64,000 nucleotides of DNA, taken from Bdellovibrionales bacterium RIFOXYC1_FULL_37_79. GTDB lineage: Bacteria; Bdellovibrionota; Bacteriovoracia; Bacteriovoracales; Bacteriovoracaceae. The notes under the pieces were generated by a model, which worked only from the letters and a program-made list of their open reading frames with translations, had not been told where the DNA came from and did not search any database. A program made the translations under genes and the position numbers. Within the stretch, counting starts at the first letter, position 1. Each line of letters opens with the position of its first letter. Of this stretch, positions 27,991 through 37,577 are shown piece by piece. The stretch lies in contig MEQB01000049.1 in the NCBI GenBank assembly GCA_001770015.1, positions 38,640 through 102,639 on the forward strand. The letters are read 5' to 3'.

Positions 27991-29166
27991 ATGTTAATGA
28001 AAAATACTTTGCTACCCATTTTTACTATATTAAAAAACATATTTAGTTACAAGATATCCCATCATGGATTAAGTAAACTCATTTACTTGACCGTTATTTT
28101 TATCCTATTGCTGGTAAGTTTTTACGCCTACAAAAAAGAAAAACAGGAAGTCGAAAATAAATATAATATCTGGGGACAAAGAATAAGCGCCCGCAACAAT
28201 ATTGACGGTGTTTTTTCTTACTATCAAAAAGACTATCCCTTTATCACCCAATTTATGAATCATTTGCAACAAAAAGATTTCTCCTATAAGGAACAAAGTA
28301 TTTTTTTGGAAAAAAAGAAACAAGATACCCAGCAAAAGTTCACCCAGGAATTCATTAAATTTCGTGATTGGATAAATGAAAATAAATGGCCCAAATTAAC
28401 AAAAATTGTTGAAGAATTACTTCCTTTAATTCAAAACATTACTGCCCATGATTTAGAAACATTTTCCAAAACATTTAGTGAACAGCTGCAATCCATGGAG
28501 GAAATTACTGACGGCAGCACCCTGGATGCATTTATCAAGGCCAAAATATTTATTCATATCCGCAATTTAAAAAATCTTTTTGCTGAATTATCCAGCACCA
28601 ATAAGGTCAACATCAAGGAGAAAAAACCGATTGCTCATGATCAGGTCAAAAAAGATTTCCAAGATATTTTTATGACCATTTTATCTGACGCCATTGAAGT
28701 GCAAAATGAAAAAATTAATGAGTGGAATACCATCAAAAAGCAAAGTTTTTTTCTGGTGGCCTTGCTGACCTTGGTTTTACTGATACGTTTTGTTCATTCC
28801 ATCTATCTAAATCATAAAAAGAAAGGAGTTCAATTTTCTAAAATCAAGACTTCCCAACTGATCATAGATTTGCTTTATGAACTAGAAGAGATTGGTCAAT
28901 GGCTAAGTCAAAAAGATCTGTTTTCCATTGAACAAGAAAACGATGATATTTTTATTGACATAAAATACACCATCGGTGGAATCGAACTGGATAAGAAGTC
29001 TCTGCATTTTGAACATACCCTAAGAAACGGTAAAAAAAGATCGCTATTTGACCTCTTCAAGGAATTTAAAGACCGCAGTGTAAAATTCAATTGCTGTAAT
29101 TATTACAAAGACAATGATCAACCTCACAGCTTTTCCATAACCTTAAAAATAAGAACCAGCCGATAA
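27991..29166 (+). CDS. Two-helix membrane protein of unknown function
   Basis: A 391-residue protein with membrane helices at about 30-47 (YLTVIFILLLVSFYAY) and 250-266 (FLVALLTLVLLIRFV). The ~200 residues between them are helical and probably periplasmic, and a ~120-residue C-terminal part would be cytoplasmic. The layout recalls a chemoreceptor or sensor kinase, but no known signalling domain is visible. It starts ATGTTAATG, so two start codons are possible. Confidence 0.65.
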   Translation: MLMKNTLLPIFTILKNIFSYKISHHGLSKLIYLTVIFILLLVSFYAYKKEKQEVENKYNIWGQRISARNNIDGVFSYYQKDYPFITQFMNHLQQKDFSYKEQSIFLEKKKQDTQQKFTQEFIKFRDWINENKWPKLTKIVEELLPLIQNITAHDLETFSKTFSEQLQSMEEITDGSTLDAFIKAKIFIHIRNLKNLFAELSSTNKVNIKEKKPIAHDQVKKDFQDIFMTILSDAIEVQNEKINEWNTIKKQSFFLVALLTLVLLIRFVHSIYLNHKKKGVQFSKIKTSQLIIDLLYELEEIGQWLSQKDLFSIEQENDDIFIDIKYTIGGIELDKKSLHFEHTLRNGKKRSLFDLFKEFKDRSVKFNCCNYYKDNDQPHSFSITLKIRTSR

Positions 29167-29172
29167 ATGTGA

Positions 29173-29793
29173 TCACACCAAAGTTTGAATATAAGTGCGC
29201 AGAGAGTTGGCAATAAATTGCACGGCCAAGGCACATAAAATAATCCCCATCACCTTATCAATAATATTCATACCGGTTTTACCAAAGACCCGGGAAAAAA
29301 ACTCGCAATATTTCATCACCAGAGCAGCTATGAAAAAGGAAATCACCATCGCCGCAAAAATTAACAAGTAATTACTTATTTCATTGTTTTTTGAAACAAA
29401 CATTAACAAAGTGGCGATGGTTCCAGGCCCTGACAGCATGGGTATGGCGAGTGGAAATACTGCCACATCATCAATTTCTGACAAGATGGTATCGTTGGAG
29501 ATGGTCTGTCTTGGATCGGAACGCACCATTTGCAGTCCCACCACGAACAAGAGTATTCCTCCCACCATATTAAGTGAATAAAATTCAATCTTTAAATAGT
29601 AAAAAAGAATTTTTCCCAAAATTAAAAAGATCGTGCCAATAAAAAAGGCAATCAGCGTGGACTTAATAATCAATTGATTCCTTGAATTGCTGGAAAATTT
29701 ATTAGCAATAGGTAAAAAGACCGGGATAATTCCCAGTGGATCAACCACCGTGATAATAGTGATAAAAACTGTTAAAATATAATCAACCGTCAT
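29173..29793 (-). CDS. MarC-family inner-membrane protein
   Basis: A 206-residue protein with six hydrophobic helices and the MarC/UPF0056 signatures: FITIITVVDPLGIIPVFLP at the start, VGGILLFVVGLQMVRSD in the middle and PLAIPMLSGPGTIATLLMF. The family's role is still unclear; the old link to multiple antibiotic resistance is not supported. It converges on the two-helix membrane protein with a 6-bp gap. Confidence 0.9.
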   Translation of the reverse strand: MTVDYILTVFITIITVVDPLGIIPVFLPIANKFSSNSRNQLIIKSTLIAFFIGTIFLILGKILFYYLKIEFYSLNMVGGILLFVVGLQMVRSDPRQTISNDTILSEIDDVAVFPLAIPMLSGPGTIATLLMFVSKNNEISNYLLIFAAMVISFFIAALVMKYCEFFSRVFGKTGMNIIDKVMGIILCALAVQFIANSLRTYIQTLV

Positions 29794-29848
29794 TTGTCTT
29801 GCCGAGTCTAATCAGTGTTAACTCCATATGTAATATAAAAAAAAATTC

Positions 29849-30697
29849 TTATTTTGATTTTTTACCGGATTTTCTTATTTTGGCAAACCGGGAGGTGATC
29901 TCTTCCAAACTTCCCACCGTAACATACACATCAAACTCTTTGTCAAAGCCTTTACTAATCTTGAACCTCTGAATAGGACTCATATAGGCACAAGCGGGTT
30001 TGTCTTTAAAATAATAATAAGTAAAGATATCTGCCCCGGGAGTCATGACGCCTACCCCGTGATTATCCTTTAAAAAGGCTGCCCAATGATCTTTAACTTT
30101 GGCCTGTTTATTGGGAAAACCTGGTTTTTCCTTCACGATACTATTCCCTTTACTATAGACAAAATCAGTGAGGTCAGGATGTAAAAAAATGGCGGGAATT
30201 TCCTGATCCCTTTCGGCATGACTAACATTGCCCTGATAAGTGGCCTTGTATCTTAGGTGTACAACATCTTCTTCCAACTTTACCCACTGCTCAAACACAA
30301 TCTCCCTTAGGAGCTGACCTCCACCCCAATTACGAGGATTAAGCTTAACGTAGATTTCATCTTTCCCTTGATTGACATCCAGCAAATGGGATTTTTCATG
30401 ATTGGCCGAGCCTGCCTGTACTGGATTCCAGACCCATGCCTTGTTGGCCGAAGGACTGCCGGCCCACTGAGACCCATCTGGATTTCCGTACAATGATAAC
30501 TGGATATAGCGTCCCAGATCGCTCGTATTTATATAATTGGTACCTGTTTTTTTATCAGATAACAAACTAAGGGCACCACCAGCAGTTTCATTTATACCGA
30601 CTTTAAGATAAGTATTTTCCAAAGTAATTTCGGAAGCAAGAACGTGAACCGCTAAAACCATCACAGCAAAAGAAAAAAAGCTTTTCATTGTATTCAT
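29849..30697 (-). CDS. Secreted protein, beta-sandwich type, unknown function
   Basis: About 282 residues from ATG 30697, which follows GGGAG six bases upstream; a longer upstream frame is rejected. The signal is FFSFAVMVLAVHVLASE. The mature protein is rich in aromatic and beta-type sequence (LKVGINETAGGALSLLSDKK, GRYIQLSLYG, YMSPIQRFKISKGFDKEFDVYVTVG), which recalls carbohydrate-active beta-sandwich folds. No catalytic motif is obvious, so no enzyme is claimed. The C-terminus is strongly basic. Confidence 0.65.
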   Translation of the reverse strand: MNTMKSFFSFAVMVLAVHVLASEITLENTYLKVGINETAGGALSLLSDKKTGTNYINTSDLGRYIQLSLYGNPDGSQWAGSPSANKAWVWNPVQAGSANHEKSHLLDVNQGKDEIYVKLNPRNWGGGQLLREIVFEQWVKLEEDVVHLRYKATYQGNVSHAERDQEIPAIFLHPDLTDFVYSKGNSIVKEKPGFPNKQAKVKDHWAAFLKDNHGVGVMTPGADIFTYYYFKDKPACAYMSPIQRFKISKGFDKEFDVYVTVGSLEEITSRFAKIRKSGKKSK

Positions 30698-30826
30698 AAT
30701 AGACTCCCATTGATTAATTATAACCGTGGAAATCAATCCTTCATTTGAAAAAGCTCACTTTCAAAACATTTTTTTACAAAAAACAAGATAAGCCTTTGTT
30801 TTCAATTTGTTACAGTTTGTTTTCAG

Positions 30827-30851
30827 GCTCCTTACAGGAGATGTAAGGAGC
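30827..30851. terminator. Perfect 10-bp hairpin downstream of hcp
   Basis: GCTCCTTACA and TGTAAGGAGC form a 10-bp perfect stem with a 5-base loop, 72 bp beyond the hcp stop. No T run follows on either strand, so it may be a weak terminator or a protein site. Two copies of TTTGTTTTCA (30795 and 30816) precede it. Confidence 0.4.
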
Positions 30852-30922
30852 AATAAACAAGAAATTTATACCTATTTTTGTGGGCACTGGCCTAAAAACT
30901 TATGGAAATTGCAAGAAAATAT

Positions 30923-32464
30923 TTAGGCCATCATTTCTTGAATATCTTGTTCCACATCACCAATAGGCTTAATATTGAATTTTTCCACCAGCACTTTTAC
31001 AACATTAGGGGATAAAAAAGCAGGTAAGGTTGGCCCGAGCCGGATACCTTTTACTCCCAAATGTAAAAGGGCGAGCAAAACTGTTACGGCCTTTTGCTCA
31101 TACCAAGCAATATCGTAGGAGATAGGTAATTCATTTATATCTTTTAGGCCAAACACTTCCTTTAACTTCAGAGCAATCACCGCCAATGAATAAGAGTCAT
31201 TACATTGGCCGGCATCCAGCACTCTAGGAATTCCCCCGATTTCTCCAAGCGACAGTTTATTATAACGATATTTAGCGCAACCAGCTGTTAAGATAACGGC
31301 GTCTTTGGGTAACTTGGAGGCCACTTCCGTAAAATAATTACGATTAGTTTGTCTACCATCACATCCGGCCATAACTATAAACTTTTTAATTGCCCCGCTT
31401 TTAACGGCCTCAACAATTTTGTCGGCCAACTTTAAAACCTGATGATGGGCAAAGCCGCCAATAATTTCTCCTTTTTCAATTTCAGTAGGAGGATTTAATC
31501 TTTTAGCCTGATGAATAATTTCAGAAAAATCCTTCTTTCCATTTTTTTCATGAATATGTTTAACCCCAGGATAGCCGACCACTCCAGTGGTATAAATTCT
31601 ACTCTGATAGCTTTTTCTTACAGGAGTAATACAGTTGGTAGTCATAAGAATAGGGCCATTAAAAGAATCAAATTCCTTATGTTGGTTCCACCAAGAACTT
31701 CCATAATTGCCTACAAAATGATTATATTTTTTAAATTTTGGATAGTAGTTGGCAGGTAACATCTCACTGTGAGTATAAACATCCACCCCGGTACCAGCGG
31801 TTTGTTCCAATAATTGCTCCATATCTTTTAAATCATGCCCCGAGATCAAGATGGCCGGATTATTTCTCACCCCAATATTAACTTTAGTTATTTCGGGATT
31901 TCCAAATCTTTCCGTATTGGCCTTATCAAGCAGTGCCATGGTTTCCACCGCAATTTCTCCGGCCTGCATAACCATGCCCACCAATGCATCTACCCCTAAA
32001 TTTTTAGTAGTGGAAATCAAGGCGTTATTCATAAAGTTATAGATATTTTCCCTTTCATAACCGAGCACATAAGCATGATGAGCATAAGCTGCAATGCCCT
32101 TGAGTCCATAGATTAAAAGTTCCCGCAAAGAACGTTCATCCTCATTTTCGGTGGAGAGGACCCCCACTCCATTTTCTGGACACACCTTTTTTAATTTTGT
32201 TTTGGCGGTGTTAATTAAATTAGTGATCGCTTCATCATCAAAATTGGCATTCGTAATAGTCGCAAACAGCGCCTCCATGATAAATATCGAATGATCCTTA
32301 TTAAAGGTGGATGCCATCTGGCCTTCCAGCGCAATGTTTTTCAGGTAATGTACCAATATGTCTTGTAAATTGGCAGTGGACGCCTTTTTTCCACAGGCTC
32401 CCACTTCCTTGTTACAGCCCACACAATTCATGGCCTCTTGACATTGAAAACAAAACATACTCAT
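30923..32464 (-). CDS. hcp: Hydroxylamine reductase / hybrid cluster protein
   Basis: A 513-residue protein with the Hcp N-terminal cysteines Cys5-x2-Cys8-x8-Cys17-x6-Cys24, the compact spacing of the class I type. Later hybrid-cluster regions are also present ([42 protein letters not shown]). Hcp reduces hydroxylamine in vitro and protects against NO in vivo. A ferredoxin gene 21 bp upstream and a Crp/Fnr gene beyond it form the module; the usual flavin partner Hcr is not present, so the ferredoxin is the likely electron donor. Confidence 0.96.
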   Translation of the reverse strand: MSMFCFQCQEAMNCVGCNKEVGACGKKASTANLQDILVHYLKNIALEGQMASTFNKDHSIFIMEALFATITNANFDDEAITNLINTAKTKLKKVCPENGVGVLSTENEDERSLRELLIYGLKGIAAYAHHAYVLGYERENIYNFMNNALISTTKNLGVDALVGMVMQAGEIAVETMALLDKANTERFGNPEITKVNIGVRNNPAILISGHDLKDMEQLLEQTAGTGVDVYTHSEMLPANYYPKFKKYNHFVGNYGSSWWNQHKEFDSFNGPILMTTNCITPVRKSYQSRIYTTGVVGYPGVKHIHEKNGKKDFSEIIHQAKRLNPPTEIEKGEIIGGFAHHQVLKLADKIVEAVKSGAIKKFIVMAGCDGRQTNRNYFTEVASKLPKDAVILTAGCAKYRYNKLSLGEIGGIPRVLDAGQCNDSYSLAVIALKLKEVFGLKDINELPISYDIAWYEQKAVTVLLALLHLGVKGIRLGPTLPAFLSPNVVKVLVEKFNIKPIGDVEQDIQEMMA

Positions 32465-32485
32465 ACCGTACTCCTTATTAAATTT

Positions 32486-33112
32486 TTATAATGTTATTTC
32501 TTTAATAGTTAAAATATGACCCGTTACCCCCATGGTGTGTTCTTCGATCACCAGATCATTTACCCTGGCCAATGTTCTAGCTGCATTGGTTATCATTGTT
32601 AGCCCGTGACAGCAGGGAACTTGCATCCGTAACACGATGACTTTTAAAAGCTTGGCCTCTCTAAAAAGCTCCGCCAATTTTTTAGTATAGGGGGCAACAT
32701 TATCCAATTTAGGACAGGCCACCACCACACTTCTTCCCTTAATATATTGTCGATGCACATCCCTGCTGGCCACTGGTGAACAGGTACTCAATATCACCAA
32801 TTCCTTATTTTTAAAAAAATCGTTGAGGGGATTAATCAAGTGCAGTTGAACTGGCCACTGGGCCACATTTTCACTTTGCTTCAGATGTGCACTCACCGCC
32901 TTCTCATTAAACGCAGATGCCTCTCTTTGTTCAATAGTCAAGGCCCCGGTGGGACAAGTTCCTATACAGGCCCCCAATCCATCACACAAATCATCCCGTA
33001 TCAATTTGGCCTTGCCATTGATCAGTTGAAGGGCACCTTCTAAACACCCCGTCGTACATTGCCCACATCCATTACACAGATTTTCGTCAATTTTAATTAT
33101 ATTTCGTGGCAT
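32486..33112 (-). CDS. 2[4Fe-4S] ferredoxin-type protein, Hcp partner
   Basis: A 208-residue protein. Residues 1-65 hold two cluster motifs (CNGCGQCTTGCLEGAL and CDGLGACIGTCPTGAL). The rest has Rossmann-like strands (ELVILSTCSPVASRDV, SVVVACPKLD, LKVIVLRMQVPCCHGL) with extra Cys. This family sits beside hcp in many anaerobes and in Bdellovibrio-type bacteria and is thought to supply electrons to it. ATG follows AAGGA 7 bases upstream. An FNR-like box lies 61 bp before the start codon. Confidence 0.88.
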   Translation of the reverse strand: MPRNIIKIDENLCNGCGQCTTGCLEGALQLINGKAKLIRDDLCDGLGACIGTCPTGALTIEQREASAFNEKAVSAHLKQSENVAQWPVQLHLINPLNDFFKNKELVILSTCSPVASRDVHRQYIKGRSVVVACPKLDNVAPYTKKLAELFREAKLLKVIVLRMQVPCCHGLTMITNAARTLARVNDLVIEEHTMGVTGHILTIKEITL

Positions 33113-33172
33113 TAAACATTCCTTATGCTTTTAATATCTGAACCATCTTCGTCCATTTTCACCATTACTGTC

Positions 33173-33186
33173 TTGACGATAATCAA
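33173..33186. promoter_or_regulatory. FNR/Crp-type operator (TTGAC-N4-ATCAA)
   Basis: TTGACGATAATCAA differs from the FNR consensus TTGAT-N4-ATCAA by one base. It sits between the Crp/Fnr gene and the ferredoxin-hcp pair, 61 bp before the ferredoxin ATG, and a TATTAA lies at a plausible -10 position for the minus strand. Confidence 0.6.
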
Positions 33187-33231
33187 GGAAATTGGACTTT
33201 TTAATAAAAATAGATCTACGAGTATCGAAGC

Positions 33232-33927
33232 TCAATCTCCGATCAGATCATGAATTTTATCCATGGCAATGATCTCAAAATGATTTTGATTTTCTTTAAT
33301 CAGTTTATCCTTTTTTAATTTTCCCAGGTTTCTAGAGAGAGTTTCGGGAACCGTACCAAGGATTTGGGCCAGCTCTTTTTTGGTCATATTCAGTTCAACC
33401 ACAAATTTACCTTGAACCAGCATTTTATTTTTAAAAAAGTATCTAAGAATCCTTTGTTTCACATCAACAATGGTAAGATATTCCACTTTGCTGACAAACT
33501 CTCGAAGACGCATGGAATAGGCGCTCATCATTTTAAGTGCCGTTTCCGGTCTGGTCATTATAAGGTTAATCAAAGCTGACCGGGGAATTTTGACCAGAGT
33601 AGAGTCTTTGATAGTTTTACAACTGGCAGGATATTTTAACCGATCAAAGATGGCAGCTTCGGCCACCACTTCATTATCTGTATGAATATGAATCACCTGC
33701 TCTTGTCCATGTTTATTAACCCGAAAAATAGAAATTTTACCAATGACCACCACATAAAAATAATCTGCCGGGGTATCTTGATTAAAGATCAGGGTATTTT
33801 TTTTAGGCCTTATTAAAGCACAAACTTGAGCAATGGCCAAAATGTCTTCTGCATTTAATGAATTGAATAAAAATACATGTGGTAAATATTCTTTGATATT
33901 GAATTCTCTGGCAGTCATAATTAACAT
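33232..33927 (-). CDS. Crp/Fnr-family regulator, likely controls hcp
   Basis: A 231-residue protein: cyclic-nucleotide-type beta roll (residues ~20-125) and a C-terminal winged helix with MTKKELAQILGTVPETLSRNLGKL split at ~178-200. The Glu-x2-Ser-Arg recognition helix (ETLSR) is of the type that reads TTGAN4TCAA sites, which matches the box downstream. There is no N-terminal Cys cluster, so it is not a classical O2-sensing Fnr; Dnr/HcpR-like NO sensing is the best guess from the neighbours. Start ATG has no clear ribosome site. Confidence 0.85.
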   Translation of the reverse strand: MLIMTAREFNIKEYLPHVFLFNSLNAEDILAIAQVCALIRPKKNTLIFNQDTPADYFYVVVIGKISIFRVNKHGQEQVIHIHTDNEVVAEAAIFDRLKYPASCKTIKDSTLVKIPRSALINLIMTRPETALKMMSAYSMRLREFVSKVEYLTIVDVKQRILRYFFKNKMLVQGKFVVELNMTKKELAQILGTVPETLSRNLGKLKKDKLIKENQNHFEIIAMDKIHDLIGD

Positions 33928-34220
33928 TGTAACGAGTTTTGATATTGCCAGTAAATCTAATAATGCCCGAAGGATATTTTAAATCCCGGTCTAACACGCT
34001 GCCTAGAATTGCCACATATTTATGCCAACTCTTTACCAAATCTTTACTTTTGTTTCATTTTGTCCAAACGTCTTTTTGGTGTGTTACCATAATTAACCAC
34101 CCTATACTGGAATTACTATATTAATTTTTGCATTCTTACTTTAAAATATTTAGATATCCCCGGTTAAGGAATAGGTCCCTTATGAAACCAATTTATGCCG
34201 TATAATCCTAGGAAACTGAT

Positions 34221-36665
34221 ATGAAAAAAAGACTGCTACTTACTGGTTCGTTTTTTCTATTAACCATATATGCTTTGGCCGACAACCAAACCAATTCCGA
34301 CGCCCAGATAGCGGTGGATACCAATGAAGGTCAACGCTTTACCAATTCCGTGGCCGTTGGAATAATTTTCAGTTCCATGTCCAAATGCATTGGTGAAAAT
34401 CCCGATTCAGAAATTGCCAAAGTTGCCGGTAGCTTGTTGGTTTCCACCGCCATTGCCGAATTTCATAAGGCAAAACTGGATCAGATAGATCCCTATCGTT
34501 ACACTTTCGACCAAACTGGACTGGTTAATGACGCCCAAAAACTATCCATTACCGGGGAGCAAATTGTTAATAACAAAAAGTATCTGGATGTACTGAATGA
34601 TAAAAGATACTCCGAGGAATCCGTAAAAAAATTCTTGGAAGTTGCCGAGGGTATTGCCCACCGAGAAATGATTGCCATGGAAGCGGCTGAAAATGAATGC
34701 CTCGCCGGCATCTACGATGGGGCCTATAAACCAATCTGGCGCCAAACGGTTACCGTACCTCCCCATTGGATTTATGGCGAATGTGCCAGGGATTGGGGGG
34801 ATAGTCATTGGTATTTTACCCACGTCTGCCCGGAGTACAAACAAGCCGAAGGCGCTTACCAGGCTGCCATTGGAACCAAGAAGGCGGCTGATCTAAAGGC
34901 CACCCTCGAGAGTAAACGTGCCGTCTGTCAAAGAGGGGCCAATGCCACCTCCCATCGTTCACGCATGTTTGATATCAATACCCCTGATGACTGCTTGTTA
35001 AAATGCGGAATTGCTGCGGAAGTGTCCCTGGTGTGCAAATACGCCTTAATTACTGCCAGGGAATATGGCCTTCCGACCATTGCCCAATTACAAAACACCG
35101 TTGAACCCTCTTCTCTTAATGCTGCTAAAATTCTTAAGGTTCATCACAACTCCCTCACCAAAATGTTCCAGATATGTAAAAGAGATGAAGTTTTGTCAAC
35201 GCTTAAAAATATAAAATCTGTTTCCACCAAAGTGGATCCCCAATTTGAAAAGATCCAAGGAGAATCTGCGGAAATCTATCAACGATACGGGGGACTTGCC
35301 ACCACCGATCTCAATAAGTATAAAACCGATGTCAATCGGAGCGTCGATGATGTTCATGAAATCGAATTAGGAGTTAAACCTCCCGAACATATCATTAAAC
35401 AATTTCAAATCTCCAAGGAAAATCTCTTCAGCGATATACCGGTGGACACCACCATCATTGGTCCCGGCAAACCCACTTGCGGGGATTGGGCCGCCAGATC
35501 ATGTGGAGAATACAGTAAACTGCTTATGAAATCACTCAATAGTTGCAGTGAAACCCTCCACAGTACGGTTTATCAAAGATTATATAACGATGTTATTAAT
35601 CACTATGCTGCCACCCCAAACACCGACCTGATCTTTTATAAGGACATCTTACAAACCTTTAAATATTTTACCAGCCATGGAATGGATTTGATCACTCCCA
35701 GTGCCCATGCGAAAAGCATGACCGCCACCGTAGGCGGGGCAATTGGACTGGGAGGAGATTGGTTGAATATTTTATATATGAATCAAAGAAATTTAATCAA
35801 TACCTTTGATCCTTTATTATCCACCTATAATAAACGTATCATTGCTTATCAGATCGCGAGAGATCTGATCGATCTTTCCCTGACCAACACCATAAGAAGT
35901 ATAAAAAAAGTGGAAACCAGATTGGTGGAATTAGGCCAGATTAAATCAACCATGGATAAAACCACTCCGATTGCCGTCTTACCGATTATTTCGGCCAGCA
36001 TCACAGAAAAAGTTGATCATAAATGGGATCCTGACATCAAGGATTTTCTGGACATCGTCTGTAACCAGGCCGATTGCAGCAACGTTTCCAAAAATATTTC
36101 GGCCAATATATCTGTGATCAAAAATCCTGGTCAGCAGGTTAATAACGCTGACAAATCCATTCTAAAAGCATCCAGTATTGTCTCCTCTATCGGTGACAAC
36201 CTGTTTAAGGATAAAAAAATCACCCAAGGCATTCAGGATAAAATGTCCAACTTGAAAGAATTGGGGGACTCCATAGGTAAAAGCCGCCTGACCTTGCAGG
36301 CCATGACCTCCTCAACCGAAGATGCACAAAATAAATCCAAGTTAGTGGCCATCAAAAATGACCTTTTAAAAGTTTTAATCAAGGATACTCCGGCGAGTTA
36401 TTCCAAAGAAAAAATAGTTGCTAAGGAAAAAGCGATCAAAACTGATGAAAGTGTTTTTTATACTTTGGTTAAAGAGCAAAATAAACCCTCACCTAAAAAA
36501 GAGGAGGTTGCCAATAAGACACCTGAGGCCGTTGAATACGAGGAATTAACCGACAAGAACCTTTCTATCTTACAAAATGATATTGTGGTCAACGATGATG
36601 TAACGTTATGGGATATTATTTCCAGCCGGTACTTTAAAACCAAGGAACGCCTTGAATCTTTTTAA
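34221..36665 (+). CDS. Large secreted protein of unknown function
   Basis: An 814-residue protein with a signal peptide (LLLTGSFFLLTIYALAD) and AGGA seven bases from the ATG. Cysteines are frequent in the first 480 residues (for example ECLAGIYDG, YGECARDWGDSHWYFTHVC), suggesting disulfides. The C-terminal third is helical and charged with no further recognised motif. I know of no family. It is the longest unknown in the window. GC content is slightly higher than in the flanking genes. Confidence 0.75.
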   Translation: MKKRLLLTGSFFLLTIYALADNQTNSDAQIAVDTNEGQRFTNSVAVGIIFSSMSKCIGENPDSEIAKVAGSLLVSTAIAEFHKAKLDQIDPYRYTFDQTGLVNDAQKLSITGEQIVNNKKYLDVLNDKRYSEESVKKFLEVAEGIAHREMIAMEAAENECLAGIYDGAYKPIWRQTVTVPPHWIYGECARDWGDSHWYFTHVCPEYKQAEGAYQAAIGTKKAADLKATLESKRAVCQRGANATSHRSRMFDINTPDDCLLKCGIAAEVSLVCKYALITAREYGLPTIAQLQNTVEPSSLNAAKILKVHHNSLTKMFQICKRDEVLSTLKNIKSVSTKVDPQFEKIQGESAEIYQRYGGLATTDLNKYKTDVNRSVDDVHEIELGVKPPEHIIKQFQISKENLFSDIPVDTTIIGPGKPTCGDWAARSCGEYSKLLMKSLNSCSETLHSTVYQRLYNDVINHYAATPNTDLIFYKDILQTFKYFTSHGMDLITPSAHAKSMTATVGGAIGLGGDWLNILYMNQRNLINTFDPLLSTYNKRIIAYQIARDLIDLSLTNTIRSIKKVETRLVELGQIKSTMDKTTPIAVLPIISASITEKVDHKWDPDIKDFLDIVCNQADCSNVSKNISANISVIKNPGQQVNNADKSILKASSIVSSIGDNLFKDKKITQGIQDKMSNLKELGDSIGKSRLTLQAMTSSTEDAQNKSKLVAIKNDLLKVLIKDTPASYSKEKIVAKEKAIKTDESVFYTLVKEQNKPSPKKEEVANKTPEAVEYEELTDKNLSILQNDIVVNDDVTLWDIISSRYFKTKERLESF

Positions 36666-36672
36666 AAAAGAA

Positions 36673-37347
36673 TTATTTTTTTAATTTTTCTAAAGCAGCA
36701 TTCAGAAACATCTCAATCTCACGGATGTAGGGTGCGGTGTCTATGACATTGTTTCCATTACTGTCCAAATAAACTGGATGTTTAAAGCCGCTTTCGATTT
36801 CCGAAACATAGTCCATCATAAAGGCAGGGTATTTTTCAGATAAAATGGCCACAGTTTGTGCCACTTCTTTACGCAGCTTGAAAAATTCCTCAATTTTTTC
36901 GCTATAGATCTCCTTTACCGAGATTTCTTCCGTTTGAAAATTTTCTCTAAATATTTGCAACATTCTTTCTATCAAAATCGGATAACTATCGGGCGTACTC
37001 GAAAAATCCATTTTAGATATGGCCTTTACCAATAATTGTTTTGCCGGGGAGAAATTTTCAAGACCAATCATAATTTTTTCAAGTTGTACCTGAGTATCTT
37101 GAGGCTTTATTTGTTTCATAAAATTAACAATATCAAGGGCGCATGCTTCATCATTTTTGATGATGAATTTTTTTAATCCTGCCACTTTTTGAGCATATGG
37201 AAACTCAGCTTCAGGCCTTAAAAAATGACTACAATTAATGCCTTCTTCACCTGCCACATCTCCTATGATAAAGGATGGTTTCGGTGTTTTAGCGTACCCG
37301 TTTGCGATCATGGTTAAAAGCAGAAAAGTAATCATGCCCATCTTCAT
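36673..37347 (-). CDS. Secreted protein of unknown function
   Basis: About 224 residues from ATG 37347 with GGAG five bases upstream; the upstream extension is rejected. Signal MGMITFLLLTMIANGYAK. The mature part is helical with two Cys (GINCSHF, NDEACAL) that may pair. A calcium-like DSNGNNVID loop appears near residue 195. It converges with the 814-residue secreted protein by 7 bp. No family recognised. Confidence 0.68.
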   Translation of the reverse strand: MKMGMITFLLLTMIANGYAKTPKPSFIIGDVAGEEGINCSHFLRPEAEFPYAQKVAGLKKFIIKNDEACALDIVNFMKQIKPQDTQVQLEKIMIGLENFSPAKQLLVKAISKMDFSSTPDSYPILIERMLQIFRENFQTEEISVKEIYSEKIEEFFKLRKEVAQTVAILSEKYPAFMMDYVSEIESGFKHPVYLDSNGNNVIDTAPYIREIEMFLNAALEKLKK

Positions 37348-37577
37348 ATAATCTCCATGTATAAAAAAAATACACCTATTCAAAATTTATACAATTCAAC
37401 AATGCCTAACCCACTTAATTTTGGTTTTTTCCTTTCTATTTGAATTAATTTGCAATCTGATGGCCAAAACTTTGATTTGATCGATTAAATAATAAGACTC
37501 TGCAAAAAATTCAGACCTATTGCGCATCGCATTATTTTTCTTTATAATCAAGCTCCATATAGCTTCGGAGAAACATC

